DNA of 64,000 nucleotides from Nocardioides conyzicola. GTDB taxonomy: Bacteria; Actinomycetota; Actinomycetes; Propionibacteriales; Nocardioidaceae. The stretch spans positions 1,272,133 to 1,336,132 of the forward strand of contig NZ_BAABKM010000002.1 of assembly GCF_039543825.1 (NCBI RefSeq). Direction: 5' to 3'. This document shows, piece by piece, positions 1 to 7,368 of the stretch (positions are counted from its first letter, which is position 1; each line of letters starts with the position of its first letter). Both the position numbers and the translations under genes were made by a program. Under the pieces are notes generated by a model. The model was not told where the DNA came from and ran no database searches. It saw only the letters and a program-made list of their open reading frames with translations.

Positions 1-150
1 GGACGGTCCGGCGACGGACAGGACGACCGGGGTGCCGGTGCCGCGGAGGTCACGCACCGCCACGACGATGGCGGCGACCGCGACGGCGGAGGCGAGGGCG
101 GCGATGGTGAGGACGGCGTACGCGAAGGCGACGTAGGTGGTGTCGATCAT
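1..150 (-). CDS. small membrane protein, 3' end outside window (partial)
   Basis: The first 50 codons are present; the C-terminus lies beyond base 1. The start ATG at 148-150 is preceded by a good AGGAGAA ribosome site. After a few polar residues there is one long hydrophobic segment (about residues 6-33, rich in Ala and Val), followed by a basic stretch, so the chain begins with a membrane anchor or an uncleaved signal. No family can be named from this fragment. Confidence 0.55.
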   Translation of the reverse strand, partial: MIDTTYVAFAYAVLTIAALASAVAVAAIVVAVRDLRGTGTPVVLSVAGPS

Positions 151-169
151 GGGGGTTCTCCTGACTGGT

Positions 170-193
170 CGGGCCCGGGGGGTGGTGGGCCCG
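170..193. terminator. possible hairpin terminator or 5' leader hairpin
   Basis: CGGGCCC (170-176) and GGGCCCG (187-193) are perfect 7-base arms around a 10-base G-rich loop. The hairpin is downstream of the minus-strand dehydrogenase ending at 311 and upstream of the minus-strand gene starting at 150, so it could end the first transcript or sit in the leader of the second. No U-tract is visible. Confidence 0.3.
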
Positions 194-310
194 GATCGGT
201 GTGCCGGAGTGCTCCCCGGCAGACCTACCGTGCCGCCGCCCTCTTGAGGCCGACTGGGACCTGACTGGGAACGCCGGACCAGGCAGCGGGCCGGGCGCCG
301 ACCGGTGCGC

Positions 311-1393
311 TCATCGGTCGATGGTGAAGCGGCCCGCGAAGGCGCGCAGCGGGAGGTCGGCACTGGTGACGATGCCGGGCGGGGCGTCGACGACCGCGCG
401 GATCGAGTTCAGCGCCGGCATGCCGGTGACGGTCATCCCGATCGCCGCGAACGCCTCGACCGACGAGAAGTCGGTGCCGGGCTTCGGCAGGATCAGGTGC
501 TTGCTGTAGATCACCGGGTCGCCCTGGATCTTGGTGATGTAGCAGCCCTGGATGTCCCAGTGCGGCTCGGTCTTGGGCGTCATCTGCCACTCGAGGTGCA
601 GCTCGACGCGAGGGACGCCGGCCACCTTCCCGACGTACCGGAAGGCGCTGCCGCCCAGGGAGCCCTGCGGCAGCTGGAACCAGCCGAGGTCGACGTCCTC
701 GGTGCAGGCGCCGAGCTCGTACTCGAAGTCGACGCTGTCGAGCTCGATGCCGAAGCAGTCGGCCATCAGGTGCACGCCGTCGCCGAAGACGCGGGTGCCG
801 AGCTCGAGCAGCCGCGGGACCTCCGGGTCGTCGACCGGCATCCCGTAGCCGCAGTTGCGCCAGGTGTCGGCGGAGTGGTGGCACGAGACGTCGACGGACT
901 CGATGCAGGTGACGTTCTCGATGTCGGTGACGTCGGCGGAGTGGACGACGGTGAGGATCTGGGCGAGACCGGGGTTCATGCCGGTGCCGTAGAAGGTCGA
1001 GCCACCACGCTCGCACGCGGCCGCGATCACCTCGGACTCCGTGCGCCCGGACGGCGTCGGGTGGTGGGCGTCGCGATGGTGGCCGGTGATGAAGTCGGCC
1101 GTCGTGACGATGTCGATGCCCGCCTCGAGCACCCGCTCGTAGAGGTCGACGTCGGGCCAGACGCCGTGGAAGGTCAGGCAGTCCGGCCGCGCCGCGAGGA
1201 TCTCCTCGACGGTGCCGGTGGCGATCACGCCGATCCGGCCGATGCCGACGATCTCGCCGGCGTCCCGGCCGACCTTGTCCGCGGTGTAGCAGTGGAGGCC
1301 GACCAGCTCGAGGTCCGGATGGCGCTGCAGGCGCCGGACCATCTCGGTCCCGACGTTGCCGGTGGCCACCTGGAAGACGCGGATCCTGTCCAT
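311..1393 (-). CDS. DapB-like NAD(P)-dependent dehydrogenase
   Basis: A 360-residue protein with an N-terminal Rossmann fold (ATGNVG loop near residues 10-15) of the dihydrodipicolinate reductase / 2,4-diaminopentanoate dehydrogenase-like family. Members of this long subfamily are common in actinobacterial catabolic clusters and are usually annotated only as dihydrodipicolinate reductase-like; a role in lysine synthesis is unlikely given the length and context. The ATG at 1393 has an AGGAG site six to seven bases upstream. It is divergent from the F420 oxidoreductase at 1446, sharing a 52-base promoter region that holds a near-perfect palindrome (1410-1431), which suggests joint control by the TetR regulator at 2306. 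Substrate unknown. Confidence 0.75.
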   Translation of the reverse strand: MDRIRVFQVATGNVGTEMVRRLQRHPDLELVGLHCYTADKVGRDAGEIVGIGRIGVIATGTVEEILAARPDCLTFHGVWPDVDLYERVLEAGIDIVTTADFITGHHRDAHHPTPSGRTESEVIAAACERGGSTFYGTGMNPGLAQILTVVHSADVTDIENVTCIESVDVSCHHSADTWRNCGYGMPVDDPEVPRLLELGTRVFGDGVHLMADCFGIELDSVDFEYELGACTEDVDLGWFQLPQGSLGGSAFRYVGKVAGVPRVELHLEWQMTPKTEPHWDIQGCYITKIQGDPVIYSKHLILPKPGTDFSSVEAFAAIGMTVTGMPALNSIRAVVDAPPGIVTSADLPLRAFAGRFTIDR

Positions 1394-1409
1394 GTTCGCT
1401 CCTGCCGCT

Positions 1410-1431
1410 TTTCAACGAGGGTTCGGTGAAA
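1410..1431. promoter_or_regulatory. 22-bp inverted repeat, candidate TetR operator
   Basis: TTTCAACGA (1410-1418), GGGT spacer, TCGGTGAAA (1423-1431): the arms match at 8 of 9 positions. The palindrome lies between two divergent starts (1393 and 1446) and just upstream of the candidate -10 at 1433-1438, the usual place for a local repressor. The TetR gene at 2306 in the same operon is the obvious candidate ligand (inference). Confidence 0.55.
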
Positions 1432-1432
1432 C

Positions 1433-1438
1433 TAGCAT
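1433..1438 (+). promoter_or_regulatory. candidate -10 hexamer TAGCAT for leaderless transcript
   Basis: TAGCAT fits the actinobacterial TANNNT -10. Seven bases separate it from the ATG at 1446, which has no purine-rich ribosome site. That spacing places transcription start at or next to the start codon. Confidence 0.5.
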
Positions 1439-1445
1439 CACCGGC

Positions 1446-2309
1446 ATGCGCTTCGCGGTGGTCTCTGCCTTCCTGCCCACGGAGGAGATCACCCCCGTCG
1501 CCATCGCGGCCGACGAGCTCGGGTACGCCGGCCTGACGATCGCCGACCACGTGGTCGACCTCGAGACCCTGGCGACGCCGTACCCCTACACCGACAGCGG
1601 CCAGCGGCGCTGGGACGAGACCTGCGCGTGGCCGGACCCGTGGGTGCTGGTCGGCGCGCTCGGCGCCGTGACCACCCGGATCCGGTTCTTCACCTCGATC
1701 TACGTCGCCGCCATGCGCAGCCCCTACCTGGTGGCGAAGTCCGTCGGCACCGCCTCCGTGCTGTCCGGCGGCCGCGTGGCGCTCGGCGTCGGCGTCGGCT
1801 GGTGCCGCGAGGAGTTCGACCTGCTGGAGCAGGACTTCACGACCCGCGGCGCCCGCACCGACGAGGCGCTGGAGCTGATGCGCGAGCTCTGGTCACCCGG
1901 CTGGACGTCGTACGACGGCACGCACTACCCGACCCCGCGGCTGGTGATGCGGCCCGAGCCCGCGGCGCCGGTGCCGATCCTGGTCGGCGGCCTGTCCGAC
2001 GCGGCGCTGCGACGGGCGGCCAGGTTCGACGGCTGGGTCGGCGACATCTGCACCACCGACGAGGCGATCGCGACCGCCGGCCGGCTGCGGGCGCTGCGCG
2101 CGGAGGCCGGGCTGGACGGGCCGTTCGAGATCATCCCGGCGCTCAGCGACGCGATCCTGCCCGAGGACTTCGCGCGCGCCGGCGAGGCCGGCGTCACCGA
2201 GGTGATGACCGCACCCTGGATGTACTACTTCGGCCGGCGGGCGACCCTGGAGCAGAAGCTCGAAGGTCTGCAGCGCTTCCACGACGACGTGGTCGTGCAC
2301 CTCCGATGA
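1446..2309 (+). CDS. LLM-class F420-dependent oxidoreductase (Rv2161c-type)
   Basis: A 287-residue luciferase-like (beta/alpha)8 protein. The N-terminus, the ADELGYAGLTIADHV stretch and the GRVALGVGVGW region are typical of the probable F420-dependent oxidoreductases of the Rv2161c family, which use deazaflavin F420 for hydride transfer. The ATG at 1446 is chosen because homologues begin MRFxxV and a TAGCAT box sits seven bases upstream. The stop overlaps the next start (ATGA), so it heads an operon with the TetR regulator, the Fe-S flavoprotein reductase and the thioesterase. Substrate cannot be read from sequence; context suggests a lipid or terpenoid intermediate. Confidence 0.8.
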   Translation: MRFAVVSAFLPTEEITPVAIAADELGYAGLTIADHVVDLETLATPYPYTDSGQRRWDETCAWPDPWVLVGALGAVTTRIRFFTSIYVAAMRSPYLVAKSVGTASVLSGGRVALGVGVGWCREEFDLLEQDFTTRGARTDEALELMRELWSPGWTSYDGTHYPTPRLVMRPEPAAPVPILVGGLSDAALRRAARFDGWVGDICTTDEAIATAGRLRALRAEAGLDGPFEIIPALSDAILPEDFARAGEAGVTEVMTAPWMYYFGRRATLEQKLEGLQRFHDDVVVHLR

Positions 2310-2929
2310 GTGCCGGGGCCGACCAGCACCGCCGCAACCGGCGCGGCGACGCCACCCGCGCGCGGATGCTCACCGCCGCCCTCGACTGCCTGTCGTCCGG
2401 CGACCCCGACGCCGTCTCCGCCAACCAGGTGGCCAAGCAGGCGGGGGCGACGTGGGGTGCGGTGAAGTACCAGTTCGGCGACGTCGACGGGCTCTGGGCC
2501 GCGGTCCTCGACCACCTCGAGGAGCGTCGCGGCGGGCCGCTCTCCTTCCCCGGCGGCGCCGAGGTCGCGGTCGAGGCCCGCGTCGGCCAGATCATCGCGA
2601 CGCTGTGGCGCGGCCTCGACAGCCCCGACGCGCGGGCGATCGACACCCTGCGGATGACGCTCCCCCGGGAGCGCGGCGAGCTCGAGCAGAAGTTCCCGCG
2701 GACGGCGCAGGCGCTCGCCTCGTGGCAGGTCAGCTGGGTCGCCACCTGCCAGGCGGCGTTCGCCGACCTCGACCTCGACCCGGAGCGCGTGCGCGAGGTC
2801 GCGGCGCTGCTCCCCGGAGCGATGCGCGGCCTCAACTCCGAGGCACACCTCTCGACGTACTCCGACCTCGACCTGGCCCGGCACGGCCTGACCCGCTCGA
2901 TCGCGGCCTACCTCGGGGAGGCCGGATGA
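2306..2929 (+). CDS. TetR family transcriptional regulator
   Basis: A 207-residue protein with an N-terminal helix-turn-helix (about residues 14-60: ARMLTAALDCL, then VAKQAGATWGAVKYQFGD) and a helical ligand-binding C-terminal domain. Its ATG overlaps the previous stop by four bases and its own stop overlaps the next start in the same way, so it is co-transcribed with the catabolic enzymes it probably represses. The palindrome at 1410-1431 is its likely operator. Ligand unknown. Confidence 0.85.
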   Translation: MSAGADQHRRNRRGDATRARMLTAALDCLSSGDPDAVSANQVAKQAGATWGAVKYQFGDVDGLWAAVLDHLEERRGGPLSFPGGAEVAVEARVGQIIATLWRGLDSPDARAIDTLRMTLPRERGELEQKFPRTAQALASWQVSWVATCQAAFADLDLDPERVREVAALLPGAMRGLNSEAHLSTYSDLDLARHGLTRSIAAYLGEAG

Positions 2930-4878
2930 CGGCGTACGAGCACCTGCTGCGGCCCGGGCGGATCGGCTCGATGGAGCTGCGCAACCGGATCGTGATGTCG
3001 CCGATGGAGACGATGTACGGCACGCCCGAGGGGCTGCCGTCGGACCGGACCGTCGCCTACTTCGCGGCGCGCGCCGCCGGCGGCGTCGGCCTGGTCACGG
3101 TCGGCGCGACCGGGATCGACCCGCGCCATCCCGAGACGCCCGGCGGCCTGCACCTCGGCACCGACGCGTCGGTCGCCGCGCACCGCGGGCTCGTCGACGC
3201 GGTGCACGAGCACGGGGCGAAGATCCAGCCGCAGATCGTGCACGCAGGACCCGACGGCCTCGGCCCCGAGATGCACGGCGTCACCTCGCTCGGCCCGTCG
3301 GTGATCCCGTCGTACCTGACCGGACGCCCGTCGGCCGAGGTCACCCAGGAGCAGATCCGCGAGATCCTCGACCTCTACCGGGCGGCGGTGGTCCGCGCCC
3401 GGGAGGCGGGGTACGACGGCATCGAGCTGCACGCCGCGCACGGCTACATGTTCCTCGGCTCGTTCCTCGCGCCGCAGCGCAACCGGCGGCACGACCGCTA
3501 CCGCGGCAGCTCGGTCGAGGGGCGGATCCGCGTGGTGCTCGAGGCACTCGCGGCGATCCGCGCCGAGGTCGGGCCGGACTTCCCGGTCACGCTGCGGATC
3601 TCCGGCTACGAGCGCGTCGCCGGCGGGCGGCCGTCGTACGAGACCGCGCTAGTGGCGCCCCTGCTGGTCGAGGCCGGCGTCGACGCCTTCCACGTCAGCG
3701 GCGGGGTGATCGATCGACTCGTGACCCAGATGGTCAACGGGGCGGCGTACGGCGACGGCCCCAACGTCGCTGCGGCCGCGGCCGTCAAGGAGGTCGTCGA
3801 CGTCCCGGTCATCGCGGTCGGCCGGCTGCACGACCCGGCGCTGGCCGAGCAGGTCCTCGCCGACGGGCGCGCGGACTTCGTCGCGCTGGGCCGGCCACTG
3901 CTGGCCGACCCCGACCTGCCGCGCAAGCTCGCGACCGGCGCGCGCGTCCGCCGCTGCATCTCCTGCGAGAACTGCATCGACTCCCTCGAGGAGCGGCTCG
4001 CGACCGACTGCGCCGTCAACCCGCTCACCGGCCGCGAGCACGAGCTGCTCCCCCTGCCGGTCGCCCGGCGACGCCACGTCGTCGTGGTCGGCGGTGGACC
4101 CGGCGGGCTCGAGGCCGCTCGGCGGGCCGCGGGCCAGGGGCACCGGGTGACGCTGCTGGAGAACAGCGACCGGCTCGGCGGCCGGTTCCGGCACGCCGCC
4201 AGGGTGCATCCCGCCAACGCGCTCTTCCTCGACTGGCTGCTCGCCGAGGTGGCCGACGCCGCCATCGACGTGCGGCTGCTGACCACCGGCAAGCCCGAGG
4301 CCGTCGCCGCGCTCGAACCCGACGTGGTCGTGGTCGCCAACGGCGGGATGCTGACGATGCCGGAGGACGGCCAGGACCGGCCGCACGTCATCACGGCCCT
4401 CGACGCCCTCCAGGACTTCCCGATCGGCCGCAAGGTCTGCGTGGTCGGCGGGACCCTGCCCGGCGTCGCGATCGCGGGCCACCTGGCCGCGGCCGGGCAC
4501 TTGGTGTCGCTGCTCGAGCCGGGCCCGGAGCTGGCCCCGGAGGTCGGGCCCAAGCGACGCACCGAGGAGCTCGACGAGCTCGACCGGCTCGGCGTCGCCG
4601 TCCACATCGGCACGGCGGTCGAGCGCTACACCGACGACGGGCTCGAGTTCACGCCCCAGGGTGGTCGGACCCGCGGGCTGCGTGCCGACACCGTCGTCGT
4701 GACCGGATGGTTGGCACCGAACCTGCGGTTGCACGACGCGATCGCCGCGCGGCTGCCGGACATCGACGTGCACGCCGTCGGCGACTGCCGTGGCTACGGT
4801 CTGGCGCGCCAGGCGACGGAGGACGCCGCCCGCGCGGCGTACCTGTGGGGACGGACGAGCGACAGGAGCAGGGCGTGA
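2926..4878 (+). CDS. FMN/FAD/4Fe-4S enoate reductase (2,4-dienoyl-CoA reductase-like)
   Basis: A 650-residue old-yellow-enzyme protein. Residues 1-340 form the FMN-binding barrel, with the ELHAAHGYMFLGSFLAP active-site stretch near 167-183. Cys344, Cys347, Cys350 and Cys362 form a 4Fe-4S site, and residues from about 384 carry an NAD(P)H/FAD Rossmann domain (VVVVGGGPGG). The architecture is that of bacterial 2,4-dienoyl-CoA reductase, trimethylamine dehydrogenase and related enoate reductases. The Cys spacing is C-x2-C-x2-C-x11-C, one residue tighter than the C-x2-C-x3-C that I recall for dienoyl-CoA reductase. Start and stop overlap both neighbours (ATGA, GTGA). It probably reduces a conjugated double bond of an acyl-CoA or ring intermediate. 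Confidence 0.85.
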   Translation: MTAYEHLLRPGRIGSMELRNRIVMSPMETMYGTPEGLPSDRTVAYFAARAAGGVGLVTVGATGIDPRHPETPGGLHLGTDASVAAHRGLVDAVHEHGAKIQPQIVHAGPDGLGPEMHGVTSLGPSVIPSYLTGRPSAEVTQEQIREILDLYRAAVVRAREAGYDGIELHAAHGYMFLGSFLAPQRNRRHDRYRGSSVEGRIRVVLEALAAIRAEVGPDFPVTLRISGYERVAGGRPSYETALVAPLLVEAGVDAFHVSGGVIDRLVTQMVNGAAYGDGPNVAAAAAVKEVVDVPVIAVGRLHDPALAEQVLADGRADFVALGRPLLADPDLPRKLATGARVRRCISCENCIDSLEERLATDCAVNPLTGREHELLPLPVARRRHVVVVGGGPGGLEAARRAAGQGHRVTLLENSDRLGGRFRHAARVHPANALFLDWLLAEVADAAIDVRLLTTGKPEAVAALEPDVVVVANGGMLTMPEDGQDRPHVITALDALQDFPIGRKVCVVGGTLPGVAIAGHLAAAGHLVSLLEPGPELAPEVGPKRRTEELDELDRLGVAVHIGTAVERYTDDGLEFTPQGGRTRGLRADTVVVTGWLAPNLRLHDAIAARLPDIDVHAVGDCRGYGLARQATEDAARAAYLWGRTSDRSRA

Positions 4879-5522
4879 GCGACATCGGCGGGTTCATCCA
4901 CGACGAGATCCCGAACGACGAGGTTGACCGGATCGAGGCGGTCTACGGACCCCTCACGGCGGCGGTGCGCGAGCTGGTCGACGCGACCATCCGGTCCACG
5001 GTGTCACCGGAGGAGGCCGCGCTCGCCCTGGCCGAGGTCGAGGCGGTCGTGGCGCGGCTGCGCAAGCAGCAGGTCCCCGGGGCCGCCGGCGTGCGCTTCA
5101 ACTCCGAGGGGCGGGCGTGGAACTGGGGCAACGCCGCCGTCGGCCTGCGCAACGCGATCGCACCGCCGCTGGAGATCACCCACGTGCGCTCCGGTCTGGC
5201 GTTCGCCGAGGTCGGCCTCGGCGCGGCGTACGAGGGACCGCCCGGGCTGGTCCACGGCGGCGTCACCGCGCTGCTGCTCGACCACATCATGGGCGAGACC
5301 GCGGCCGCCGGCTTCACCCGGATCACGTTCACCGGCACCCTGACGATGGTCTACCGCCGCGGCACGCCGCTGGGCCCGCTGCGCCTGGACGCGCGGATCG
5401 ACCGCGAGGAGGGCCGCAAGGTCTGGGTGGTCGCCTCGATCGGCGACGCGGACGGACCCACGGTCGAGGCGGAGGGGGTCTTCATCATCCCGAAGTGGGC
5501 GGCCGACCCAGCCACGTCGTGA
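4875..5522 (+). CDS. PaaI-type hotdog thioesterase
   Basis: A 215-residue protein whose C-terminal 120 residues are a hotdog fold with the acyl-CoA thioesterase signature (PPGLVHGGVTALLLDHIMG), preceded by an alpha-helical N-terminal extension of about 90 residues. It is last in the operon beginning at 1446. The GTG start overlaps the preceding stop (GTGA). Likely action is hydrolysis of an acyl-CoA product of the reductase. Its 3' end overlaps the convergent flavin monooxygenase by 38 bases. Confidence 0.78.
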   Translation: MSDIGGFIHDEIPNDEVDRIEAVYGPLTAAVRELVDATIRSTVSPEEAALALAEVEAVVARLRKQQVPGAAGVRFNSEGRAWNWGNAAVGLRNAIAPPLEITHVRSGLAFAEVGLGAAYEGPPGLVHGGVTALLLDHIMGETAAAGFTRITFTGTLTMVYRRGTPLGPLRLDARIDREEGRKVWVVASIGDADGPTVEAEGVFIIPKWAADPATS

Positions 5523-6732
5523 GGTGGTCGACGACCTCGCGGGCGTCGTCCTCGATGCCGTGGATGAAGGTCGACTTGCGGCGCCGCAGCACCGGCAGGC
5601 CCAGCGCGTAGAGACCCGGGCTGTCGACGACGCCGCCGTCGTGGCGCAGCTGGCCCTTCTCGTCCACGACGGGGACGTCCAGCCAGCTGTAGTCGGGCCG
5701 GTAGCCGGTGGCCCAGACGACCGAGGCGATCTCCCCGCTGGCGAGGTCGAGCTTGAGCCGGCTGGTGGCCGGCGCCCGGGTCGGCTCCGGGCGCTCCGCG
5801 AGGTCGCCCGCCTCCGTGCCGCTCTCCACCGCCCACGCGTCGAAGCCGTCGAGCAGGCGCTGCTGCTTGAGGTCGGCCAGCGCGAAGACGTTGCGCAGGC
5901 CGCCGGAGAAGAGCGCGGTGCCGTCCCGCAGGGCCGACCAGCGACCGACCAGGTCGACGCCGAGGTCGGTGAGCGCGTTGAGGTCGAGCGTCGCGCGCTC
6001 GGGCGTGCCGACGAGCTGCGGCGACGGCAGGCGGCGCGCGCGGGTGAGGTCGTCGAGCTCGTCGTACCTCTGGTCCCAGACGCCGGAGGCGTCCATCCAC
6101 CAGAGCACGTCGCGGCCGCGGTGGGTGCGCGGCAGGCGGGTGTGCTCCCCCACCGAGAGCGTGACCGGGCGGCCGGCGCGCTGGATCTCGGCCGCGAGCT
6201 GCACCCCGGTCGCGGAGGCGCCGACGACGAGCACGCCGCCGTCGGGGAGGTCGTCGGGGCTGCGGTAGTCGAACGGCGTCACCTGCTGCACCGTCCCGGG
6301 CACGCCGTCGGCGAGGGTCGGGACCGACGGCCGGTTGCAGGCACCGGTCGCGAGCACGACCGAGCGGGCCGCGATGGTCCCGCTGTCCGTGACGACGTCG
6401 TACCCGTCGGCGGTACGGCGCACCGACGTGACCATGACACCGGTGCGGACCGGCGCCTCGGTCGCGGTGGCGAAGTCCCGGATGAGCTCGACGACCTCGG
6501 TCGCCGACAGGTAGCCGTCCGGGTCGGTGCCGGCGTACGGGTGGCCCGGCAGGCGGCTCAGCCAGTTGGGCGTGAGCAGCCGGAGCGAGTCCCAGCGCTC
6601 GTGCTGCCAGGAGTTCGCCACCTCCCCGCGCTCGAGCACGACGTGGTCGATCGCGCTCTCGGCGAGGAAGTGGCTGGCCGCCAGCCCCGCATGGCCGGCG
6701 CCGATGACGACGGCGGTGTGACGCTCAGACAA
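5485..6732 (-). CDS. flavin-containing monooxygenase-like NAD(P)/FAD protein
   Basis: A 415-residue two-dinucleotide-binding protein. The FAD motif GAGHAGLA lies near residue 11 and the NAD(P)H motif VVGASATG near residue 175; the ATGYRPDYSWL segment is typical of FMO-like enzymes. Such proteins oxygenate ketones, amines or sulfides, or act as NAD(P)H:flavin oxidoreductases. The start overlaps the end of the OsmC gene by 8 bases, so the two are co-transcribed, OsmC first. The 3' end runs into the convergent thioesterase gene. Substrate unknown. Confidence 0.75.
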   Translation of the reverse strand: MSERHTAVVIGAGHAGLAASHFLAESAIDHVVLERGEVANSWQHERWDSLRLLTPNWLSRLPGHPYAGTDPDGYLSATEVVELIRDFATATEAPVRTGVMVTSVRRTADGYDVVTDSGTIAARSVVLATGACNRPSVPTLADGVPGTVQQVTPFDYRSPDDLPDGGVLVVGASATGVQLAAEIQRAGRPVTLSVGEHTRLPRTHRGRDVLWWMDASGVWDQRYDELDDLTRARRLPSPQLVGTPERATLDLNALTDLGVDLVGRWSALRDGTALFSGGLRNVFALADLKQQRLLDGFDAWAVESGTEAGDLAERPEPTRAPATSRLKLDLASGEIASVVWATGYRPDYSWLDVPVVDEKGQLRHDGGVVDSPGLYALGLPVLRRRKSTFIHGIEDDAREVVDHLTTWLGRPPTSG

Positions 6733-7288
6733 CCTCGACGGTCACATCGGTCGGGTTGGTCAGGGCGTCGAAGACGGCGGAGCGCTTCTGCGACTGCGCG
6801 ACCAGCGCCTCGATCTCCTCCGGCGTCGCGTCGGCGTCGATCTTGAAGCTCACCCTGATGTCGTTGAAGCCGTTGCGCACGTCGCTGTCGGCGCCGAGGA
6901 TGCCGCGGATGTCGTGGTTGCCCTCGACGGAGGCCTCGACCGAGCGCAGCTGGATGCCCCTGTTCTGGGCGACCGACGCGACGCCGGCGCTCAGGCAGCT
7001 GGAGAGGCCGACGAGCAGGTACTCGATCGGCGTGATGCCGTTGTCCTCGGCGGCGAACACCGCCGGGTGGTCGGCGTCGAAGACGTGCTCGGCCTCGTGG
7101 CTCTGCTCCTCGCCCAGCCCGAAGAAGGGCTGGACCCTCACCTGGGTGTGCACGCCGTTCTGCCACTGCGAGGTGGCGCGCCAGGTGAACTGGGCGGCCT
7201 CGGGTGCACCCTTGAGCACCTCGCGCGCATCGAGCAGTGCTTGGACGTTGACGCCGTTGTCGGCGACCGGGCTCTCGGTGGTGGTCAT
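6725..7288 (-). CDS. OsmC family protein lacking the second redox cysteine
   Basis: A 187-residue OsmC/Ohr-fold protein. This family reduces organic and fatty-acid hydroperoxides with two cysteines. Here Cys98 (in GLSSCLSAG) is the only cysteine; where the second is expected, near the C-terminal CPVxxxL-like segment, the sequence reads KRSAVFDAL with Ser170. It may therefore not be a classical peroxidase; several YhfA-like OsmC proteins of unknown role share such loss. The gene is divergent from metX and overlaps the downstream monooxygenase gene. Confidence 0.8.
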   Translation of the reverse strand: MTTTESPVADNGVNVQALLDAREVLKGAPEAAQFTWRATSQWQNGVHTQVRVQPFFGLGEEQSHEAEHVFDADHPAVFAAEDNGITPIEYLLVGLSSCLSAGVASVAQNRGIQLRSVEASVEGNHDIRGILGADSDVRNGFNDIRVSFKIDADATPEEIEALVAQSQKRSAVFDALTNPTDVTVEVV

Positions 7289-7314
7289 GACCCCACACCT
7301 CTCTCTGGTCGATC

Positions 7315-7337
7315 TTGTCTAGCGGGCTAGTGGACAA
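7315..7337. promoter_or_regulatory. dyad elements between osmC-like gene and metX
   Basis: TTGTC and GACAA bracket a CTAGC-GG-GCTAG inverted repeat in the 80-base divergent intergenic region. The inner and outer dyads have slightly different centres, so this is only a candidate operator. It lies about 20 bases upstream of the metX -10 candidate. Confidence 0.35.
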
Positions 7338-7355
7338 TGAAAGCAGGCCCACGAC

Positions 7356-7361
7356 TAGCAT
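7356..7361 (+). promoter_or_regulatory. candidate -10 TAGCAT for leaderless metX
   Basis: TAGCAT followed by seven bases and the metX ATG at 7369, with no ribosome-binding purine run. The hexamer and spacing are the same as upstream of the gene at 1446. Confidence 0.5.
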
Positions 7362-7368
7362 CGCCAGC

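Noticed and set aside
305..1429. Plus-strand frame opposite the DapB-like dehydrogenase
   Set aside because: Composition is Arg/Ala/Asp/Val-rich with no fold signature, and the minus strand encodes a complete recognisable protein.
7289..7368. SAM or other riboswitch before metX
   Set aside because: The 80-base gap is too short, shows no aptamer-like conserved core, and metX appears to be leaderless.
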